From assembly GCF_024704385.1 (NCBI RefSeq), contig NZ_JAJDFX010000002.1, forward strand, positions 1,798,001 to 1,862,000: a stretch of 64,000 nucleotides of DNA. The letters are read 5' to 3'. The stretch comes from Cellulomonas sp. P24 (GTDB taxonomy: Bacteria; Actinomycetota; Actinomycetes; Actinomycetales; Cellulomonadaceae). The notes under the pieces are model-generated. The model had not been told where the DNA came from, made no database searches, and worked only from the letters and a program-made list of their open reading frames with translations. This document shows positions 58,872-64,000 of the stretch, piece after piece (the stretch's first letter is position 1; every line of letters begins with the position of its first letter). The translations under genes were made by a program, and so were the position numbers.

Positions 58872-59861
58872 TCATCGCGACGGGCGCCGGGTGACCCACA
58901 CGCCGACCAGGCACAGTCCGCCACCGAGCAGCGCGAGCACCGGCGGGACCTCGGCGAGCAGAGCCCAGCCGAGCAGGATCGCGACGGGCGGGACGAGGTA
59001 GGTGGTCGCACCGAGCCGGCCGGCGTTCGTGCGCGCGAGCGCGTAGCCCCAGAGCGTGAACCCGAGGGCCGTCGGTCCGAGACCGAGGTACACGACTCCG
59101 GCCGCGGATCCCGGACCGGCGGCGCCGAGCTCGGAGACCAGCTGGGGCGCGAACGGCAGGCACACCACCACACCGACCGTGCAGGCGACCCAGGTGACCA
59201 TCAGGGACGACGACCGCGCGAGCACGGGCTTCTGCAGGATCACCGCCACCGCGTAGGCCACCGCCGCGACGACGCAGAGCACCACTCCCCACACGTCGGC
59301 CTGCGTGCCCGTCGACGTGGCGACGCCGATCACCACGACGCCGCCGAAGCCGATCACGCTGCCGACGATCAACGGGCGTGGGAACCCCTCCCCCAGCCGC
59401 ATCCCGGCGAGCAGGGCGAGGAGCACCGGGCCGATGTTCACGAGCATCGCCGCGGTCCCGGCGTCGACGCGATGCTCGGCCGCGTTGAGCGCCACGTTGT
59501 AGATCGCGAACCACAGCACGCCGATCGCGACCAGCCGCGGCCAGTCGGCGCGACGGGGCCACACCTCGCGCCGGGTCAGCAGCACCGCACCGAGGACGAG
59601 GCTGCCCACCGTCAACCGCCCGAGCGTGAGCGCACCCGGGGACACCGTCGGCCCGAGGTGACGGATCGCCACGAACGCCGACGCCCAGAGCAGTATCGTC
59701 ACCGCCATCGCCGCGACGGGCAGGAGCGCGACGGTCCGCACCGACCGTGATGGGGCCACGCCGCGGTGCTTGTCAGGTCCGCTGTGCTTGTCAGGCCCGG
59801 CCTGCTCGACGTGTTCGGTCTGCTCGACGGGTTCGGCCGACCCGAGGCGCTCGGTGCTCAT
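58872..59861 (-). CDS. EamA/DMT-superfamily transporter
   Basis: 329 residues. After a polar N-terminus with short repeats (VEQTEHVEQAG, DKHSGPDKHRG) come ten helices in two EamA halves: ILLWASAFVAIRHLGPTVSPGALTLGRLTVGSLVLG and ARTNAGRLGATTYLVPPVAILLGWALLAEVP mark the first and last. A RhaT/YdcZ-like exporter of metabolites or amino acids. No ribosome site precedes the ATG at 59861, so the message may be leaderless. Single gene. Confidence 0.88.
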   Translation of the reverse strand: MSTERLGSAEPVEQTEHVEQAGPDKHSGPDKHRGVAPSRSVRTVALLPVAAMAVTILLWASAFVAIRHLGPTVSPGALTLGRLTVGSLVLGAVLLTRREVWPRRADWPRLVAIGVLWFAIYNVALNAAEHRVDAGTAAMLVNIGPVLLALLAGMRLGEGFPRPLIVGSVIGFGGVVVIGVATSTGTQADVWGVVLCVVAAVAYAVAVILQKPVLARSSSLMVTWVACTVGVVVCLPFAPQLVSELGAAGPGSAAGVVYLGLGPTALGFTLWGYALARTNAGRLGATTYLVPPVAILLGWALLAEVPPVLALLGGGLCLVGVWVTRRPSR

Positions 59862-60117
59862 GGGAGGACGGTACGGCCCGGCACCGACACCGCGCCGCCC
59901 CGTCGGTGCCACAGGTCGCCGACATCCGGCCATCGCCGCGCGCCGTCGCCCGACGCCGCCGTCGCACCCGGTGAGGAATGACGCCGCCCCGGCGCGCGTT
60001 GCGTGCCAGTGGGCGCCCGCGACCGCATCGGTGCACGTCAGGTCGCGTCAGGCAAGATGACGACACGTGCGACGGTCCCGCCCGTCGCGTGCCGACAATG
60101 CGGAGGAGTGGTCCGTC

Positions 60118-60846
60118 GTGGTGGTGCTGTTCGCCTTCGGGTCGTTCGTGACGACCCTCCTCGGAGGCCTGACGGCGCTGCGGGTACGTGACTACCGGCA
60201 CCTGATGCTCGGCCTCGCGGCCGGACTGATGCTCGGGGTCGTCGGGCTCGACCTGATCCCGGAGGCCCTCTCGCAGGAGCCCCGTGTGGTGTTCGGCGTG
60301 CCGGCGCCGTTGCTGACGTTCGTCCTCGGCTTCCTGGTGCTGCACGTGATCGAGCGGACCCTCGGCATCCACCGCGGCCACGAGCACGAGTACGCGGAGC
60401 ACTCCCACGCACCCCAGGTCGGGCTGCTTGCGGCGTCGGGCCTGGTCGGGCACAGCGTCATGGACGGGTTCGCGATCGGCGCCGCGTTCCAGGCCGGCAG
60501 CACGGTCGGCATCGTCGTGGCCCTCGCGGTGATCGCGCACGACTTCGCCGACGGGTTCAACACCTACACGATCACGTCGCTGTACGGGAACACGCACCGG
60601 CGCGCACTGACGCTCCTCGCCGCCGACGCGATCGCGCCGGTGCTCGGCGCCTCGATCACGCTCGCGTTCATGATCCCCGCGCCGGTGCTCGGGTTGTACC
60701 TGGGGTTCTTCGCCGGCTTCCTGCTGTACCTCGCGACGTCGGACATCCTGCCGGAGGCCCACGCGAGCCACCCGACCCGGCTGACCGTGCTGTCGACGAT
60801 CGTCGGCGTCGGCTTCATCTGGCTGGTCGTCGGGCTCGCCAGCTGA
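60118..60846 (+). CDS. ZIP family metal transporter
   Basis: 242 residues with about eight helices. GHSVMDGFAIGAAFQAG (helix 4, H-S-x-x-D-G) and IAHDFADGFNTYTIT (helix 5, H-D-x-x-D-G) are the metal-binding motifs of ZIP proteins. A histidine-rich loop HRGHEHEYAEHSH lies before helix 4. It moves zinc or another divalent metal. The start is GTG 60118, with GGAGGAG 9 bases before it; a longer frame upstream lacks helices. Confidence 0.88.
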   Translation: MVVLFAFGSFVTTLLGGLTALRVRDYRHLMLGLAAGLMLGVVGLDLIPEALSQEPRVVFGVPAPLLTFVLGFLVLHVIERTLGIHRGHEHEYAEHSHAPQVGLLAASGLVGHSVMDGFAIGAAFQAGSTVGIVVALAVIAHDFADGFNTYTITSLYGNTHRRALTLLAADAIAPVLGASITLAFMIPAPVLGLYLGFFAGFLLYLATSDILPEAHASHPTRLTVLSTIVGVGFIWLVVGLAS

Positions 60847-60875
60847 GGCGCGGCGGCGCACCCCAGAATGGTGAC

Positions 60876-61481
60876 GTGACCAGCCCCTCCACCGCTCGCC
60901 GTACCGCCCGGCTCCGACTGGACCCGCTCACCCCCGCGGATGCGGAGGACGTCCTCCGGGTCTACGGGGACCCGGACACCTGGCGACACCTGCCCGAGGG
61001 TCGTTTCACCGGGATCGACCAGGCGCTCGAGCACATCGAGGGCTCCGAGCGCAGCCTTCGCGAGCACGGGCTCGGCACCTGGGCCGTCCGCGTCGACGTG
61101 GCAGGAGCGGACGCATCACTGCCGGAAGGGGCCTTCATCGGCTCAGGCGGGCTCCGATACCTCGACGACGGGGACGTCTGGAACCTCGGCTACCGGCTGG
61201 AACCGCGCGCCTGGGGACGGGGCCTCGCCACGGAGATCGCCGTCGCCACCCTCGAGGCAGCGGCAGAGGTCGCCCCGCACGTCCCGGTCACGGGACGAGT
61301 CCTCTCGAACAACCCGGCATCCGTCGCGGTGCTGGAGAAGCTCGGGTTCACGCTCGTCTGGGAGGGACCCCGGGCGAACGTCCCTACCCCAGAGGACGGC
61401 AGCACGCCTCCGCTGCGCCGGGTCTACTCCGACCGCGCGCTGACCCCCACCGCCTACGACTGGTTGGTCGCCCACGCCTAG
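60876..61481 (+). CDS. GNAT N-acetyltransferase (RimJ/RimL-like)
   Basis: 201 residues. TARLRLDPLTPADAEDVLRVYGDPDTWRHLP at the N-terminus, GSGGLRYLDDGDVWNLGYRLEPRAWGRGLATEIA (acetyl-CoA loop R-x-x-G-R-G-L-A), and VLSNNPASVAVLEKLGFTLVWEG are the Acetyltransf_3 marks. It acetylates an amino group on a protein or metabolite, identity unknown. Start GTG 60876, 29 bases behind the ZIP gene. Confidence 0.92.
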   Translation: MTSPSTARRTARLRLDPLTPADAEDVLRVYGDPDTWRHLPEGRFTGIDQALEHIEGSERSLREHGLGTWAVRVDVAGADASLPEGAFIGSGGLRYLDDGDVWNLGYRLEPRAWGRGLATEIAVATLEAAAEVAPHVPVTGRVLSNNPASVAVLEKLGFTLVWEGPRANVPTPEDGSTPPLRRVYSDRALTPTAYDWLVAHA

Positions 61482-61526
61482 AACCTGAGGAGTGTCGCGA
61501 TCCGGGCGGGGATGGCGACGAGGTCG

Positions 61527-61922
61527 TCACGCGCGACCTGTTCCACCGATCCCGACCTGACGCAGCGCTGCGACCGCAGCCGCCGCGCCGGCGAGCCCGA
61601 GACCCACGACTGCGGCCACGACTGCGATCCACGCGTCCACCTGCGCCGCCCACAGCACCGCGCCGAGGAGGGCAACAACGGCTCCCCCGACGGTGAGCGT
61701 GTGTGCATGCCGGTCACCGCGCCCCCACCATCTCGCGGCCAGGACAGCGACGAGAACCGCCCACGCGAGCGTCGGCAGGGCGAACGGCCACGGACTGCCC
61801 GAGCGCGCCACGTCGTCAGCCGTCGCCAGCCCGAACGCCAGGAGCGCGAGCGAACCCAGAATCGCCAGGCGGGCCTCGAAACCGGCCTTCGAGGCCCCGG
61901 CGCGCGTGCTTCGTCGAATCAC
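61527..61922 (-). CDS. Small DUF2568-like membrane protein
   Basis: 131 residues with four helices: FEARLAILGSLALLAFGLA, PFALPTLAWAVLVAVLAA, TVGGAVVALLGAVLWAA and WIAVVAAVVGLGLAGAAAAVAAL. The order (E-in-helix 1, P-rich helix 2, WA, final Ala-rich helix) resembles YrdB/DUF2568. Convergent with the GNAT gene; function unknown. Confidence 0.65.
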   Translation of the reverse strand: MIRRSTRAGASKAGFEARLAILGSLALLAFGLATADDVARSGSPWPFALPTLAWAVLVAVLAARWWGRGDRHAHTLTVGGAVVALLGAVLWAAQVDAWIAVVAAVVGLGLAGAAAAVAALRQVGIGGTGRA

Positions 61923-62163
61923 GTGGACACCCCCTGATCACGTGGACCTCTGAACGCCAGCACCATATGCCACCCACCGTCGTCCTTCCCGAGGACGGCG
62001 GCTGGCACGCCGATCCCGATGTCGAAGCTCGCGGGCTGCACGATTCCTCCACCGTCCGTCCGCCGTGGCATCCCCGCCTGCGGACAGACGCTTCGTAGCA
62101 TCCCGGCATGGACTCTCGCCGCCCGGACGCCGTTGATCCGACCGCCACGGCCGGTGGACCGCG
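61923..62163. other. Divergent intergenic region
   Basis: 241 bases between the small membrane protein gene and the LCP gene. No gene or clear operator is visible. Confidence 0.4.
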
Positions 62164-63904
62164 ATGAGCGACGACGACACGCCGGCCGGACGGTCCGGAA
62201 GCCGCGCGCGCCCCGGGGGTCCGGCTCGACGCGTCGGCTCGACGGGCCGCACGCCCGCACGCCCGGTGCCACCGAGCTTCACCCCGCAGCACCCGGCGGC
62301 ACCACGGCCGACGCCACCCCCCCACAGCTGGGGACGACGACGCGATCACGATCGTGCCCGGTCGCGCGACCCCGGAGCGGGCGACGCCGAGCCGTGCGAG
62401 GCCAGCACGACCAGTACCAGGCGGGTCGAGGCCGGCACGACCGGTACCGGGCCGGTCGACGCCTGTCCGGTCCACGTCGGCACAACCCGCGTCGGCACAA
62501 CCTGCGCCGACGCGATCGGAGCCAGGGCGGCCGATCCCGCAGCGGTCGGCGACACCGGCCGGACGACGCCCGGCCGCGGCGCGGACGGGGTCACGTCCAC
62601 CGGCGTCCGCTCGCGCGCCTCACCGTCGCCGCCGGAAGGTCGTTGCGATCGTCGCCGGCGGCGTCGCCCTGCTGCTCGGAGGGGCCGGCGTCTTCGCGGT
62701 CTCCACGTACCTCGACCTCTCGAACGGGATCCACCGCTCGAGCCTCAGCGCTCTCGCGAGCAGCGTCCCCCAGCACACCGGTGAGACGAACATCCTGGTG
62801 ATGGGGCTGGACAGCAGGCTCGACGAGAACGGGAACCCGCTCCCGGCCAAGGTGTACAGCGCACTGCAGGCGGGCAACCAGTCCGACGGCGGCTACAACA
62901 CGAACGTCCTGATGCTCCTTCACCTCCCCGCCGGCGGCGGCAAGGCGGTCGGCATCTCGATCCCTCGGGACGACTACGTCGCCCTCCCCGGGCACCCGGA
63001 CGGCACCTCGATGGCGAAGATCAAGGAGGCCTACGGGCTCACGCTCGACCAGAAGCTCCGGCAGCTCGTCAACGCCGGAGGAATCTCCCATGCGGACGCC
63101 TACCAGCAGGCGCGGGCCGCGGCACGTCAGGCGGAGGTCGCGACCGTCTCGGCGTTCCTCGGCGGGGTCCCGATCAACCACTTCGTCGAGGTGACGATGG
63201 CGGCGTTCTACCAGGTCGCACAGGCCGTCCAGCCGATCACGGTGTGCCTCGACGAGGCCACGAGCGACACCTTCTCCGGTGCGAACTTCCGCGCGGGCGT
63301 CCAGCAGCTCAGCGCGTCGCAGGCCGTGAGCTTCGTGCGGCAGCGACGCGACAACACCCACCCCAACCTCGACTTCACGGACCTCGACCGCGAGCGTCGG
63401 CAGCAGGCGTTCATCATCTCGTTGGCGTACAAGCTCAAGCAGGCCGGCACGTTCACGAACCTCGGGACGCTGCGCTCGCTGATCGACACGGCCAAGCAGA
63501 ACATCGCCCTGGACTCCGGGTTCAACCTCCTGAGCTTCGCCGGTGAGGCCTCGAAGCTCGCGGGCGGGAACCTCAGCTTCACCACCCTGCCGATCACCGG
63601 GTTCGGCGTCCGGAACGGGCAGGACGTCAACCTCGTCAACCTCGCCCAGATCCGTGCGGAGACGGCACGGCTGCTGTCCGGCACCCCCGCACCGTCGTCC
63701 GCTGCGGCCGGGACCTCGACCGGCTCGGGCGGGAAGAGCACAGGCGGGGCCGGCACGGGCTCGACCCGAGCGGGCACGACCGGCACGACGACGAGCACGT
63801 CGCACGGCACGACCGGTGCCGCCGCGAGCTCGTCGGCAGCTCAGGGTCCCGACGCCGCGACGTCGACCCCGCTGCAGTCCTCGGGCATCCCGTGCGTCAA
63901 GTGA
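62164..63904 (+). pseudogene. LytR-CpsA-Psr (LCP) family protein, split by a frameshift in its N-terminal tail
   Basis: Starts at ATG 62164 (MSDDDTPAGRSGSRARP, GGTGGA upstream). In a run of seven C at 62317-62323 the frame is lost; with six C it continues PTPPPTAGDDDAITIVPGRATPERATP and into the complete protein (~579 residues). The rest has a long Arg/Pro/Thr-rich cytoplasmic tail with repeats, one membrane helix (VVAIVAGGVALLLGGAGVFAV), and the LCP domain: MGLDSRLDENG, SIPRDDYV (Arg-Asp), FVRQRRDNTHPNLDFTDLDRERRQQAFI. A Ser/Thr/Gly tail ends in PCVK. LCP enzymes attach wall polymers to peptidoglycan. A shorter intact form could start at GTG 62354. Confidence 0.85.
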
Positions 63905-64000
63905 CCGCCTGCGCCACCGCACGCTCCACCCGTCCGAGCCGGCCGAGACGGCTGCCCGACCCGCCGGATCGGGTCCGCACCCGGTCGAGCGCGCCTGGCA

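Overview
The window is high-GC DNA (about 70% G+C by eye) with GTG starts, frequent stop/start overlaps, many TetR regulators, DUF2510, LCP, YhgE/Pip and LpqC-type proteins. This suggests an actinobacterium, probably a member of the Micrococcales related to Cellulomonas and its neighbours (inference from gene content only). I found no rRNA, tRNA, CRISPR array, intact insertion sequence, phage or replication origin.

Layout. 1-14 kb: a PAS-sensor fragment, a PLP dehydratase with a YjbR protein, an ABC-2 exporter pair, a frameshifted MFS gene, a GT2 synthase with a GH18 protein, a DUF2510/pilin-like protein and 4-alpha-glucanotransferase (malQ) behind a LacI-type operator. 14-31 kb: tandem PQQ-propeller membrane proteins, a class C serine hydrolase, a broken alpha/beta hydrolase, a second ABC-2 exporter, methyltransferase, TetR/GH13 pair, an ECF sigma factor coupled to an FnIII-type membrane protein, TetR/NmrA-like and TetR/MFS pairs. 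30-36 kb: two RDD-family paralogues enclosing corA, a small membrane gene and a composition outlier. 36-46 kb: SDR/XRE pair, a YhgE/Pip protein and an MMPL transporter with a C-terminal ATPase-like domain under a TetR, a LAS-peptidase/DUF4214 secreted protein, and a TetR/membrane protein pair. 47-57 kb: APC permease, LpqC-type lipoprotein, then a likely microcompartment-free ethanolamine pathway (ethanolamine permease, PLP phospho-lyase, GntR/UTRA regulator, two APH-type kinases, HAD phosphatase). 58-64 kb: methyltransferase, EamA, ZIP, GNAT and LCP genes.

Two themes recur. First, short tandem repeats (15-18 bp, once 35 bp) sit at gene 3' ends, mostly between convergent genes. At several sites the repeat is a copy of the gene's own last bases with its stop codon. 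Second, four genes (MFS, hydrolase, corA, LCP) are split by one-base changes in runs of C or G. Each is restored by a single-base correction, so residual assembly errors are as likely as true pseudogenes.

The best candidate for a coherent, under-described system is the 51.0-57.4 kb amine module. Its two kinase genes share a promoter plan: TTGCCG, 17 nt, a TA-rich -10, and an upstream GCCATTAACAT element at exactly the same distance from the -35 in both copies. The MMPL-ATPase/YhgE pair is the second candidate.
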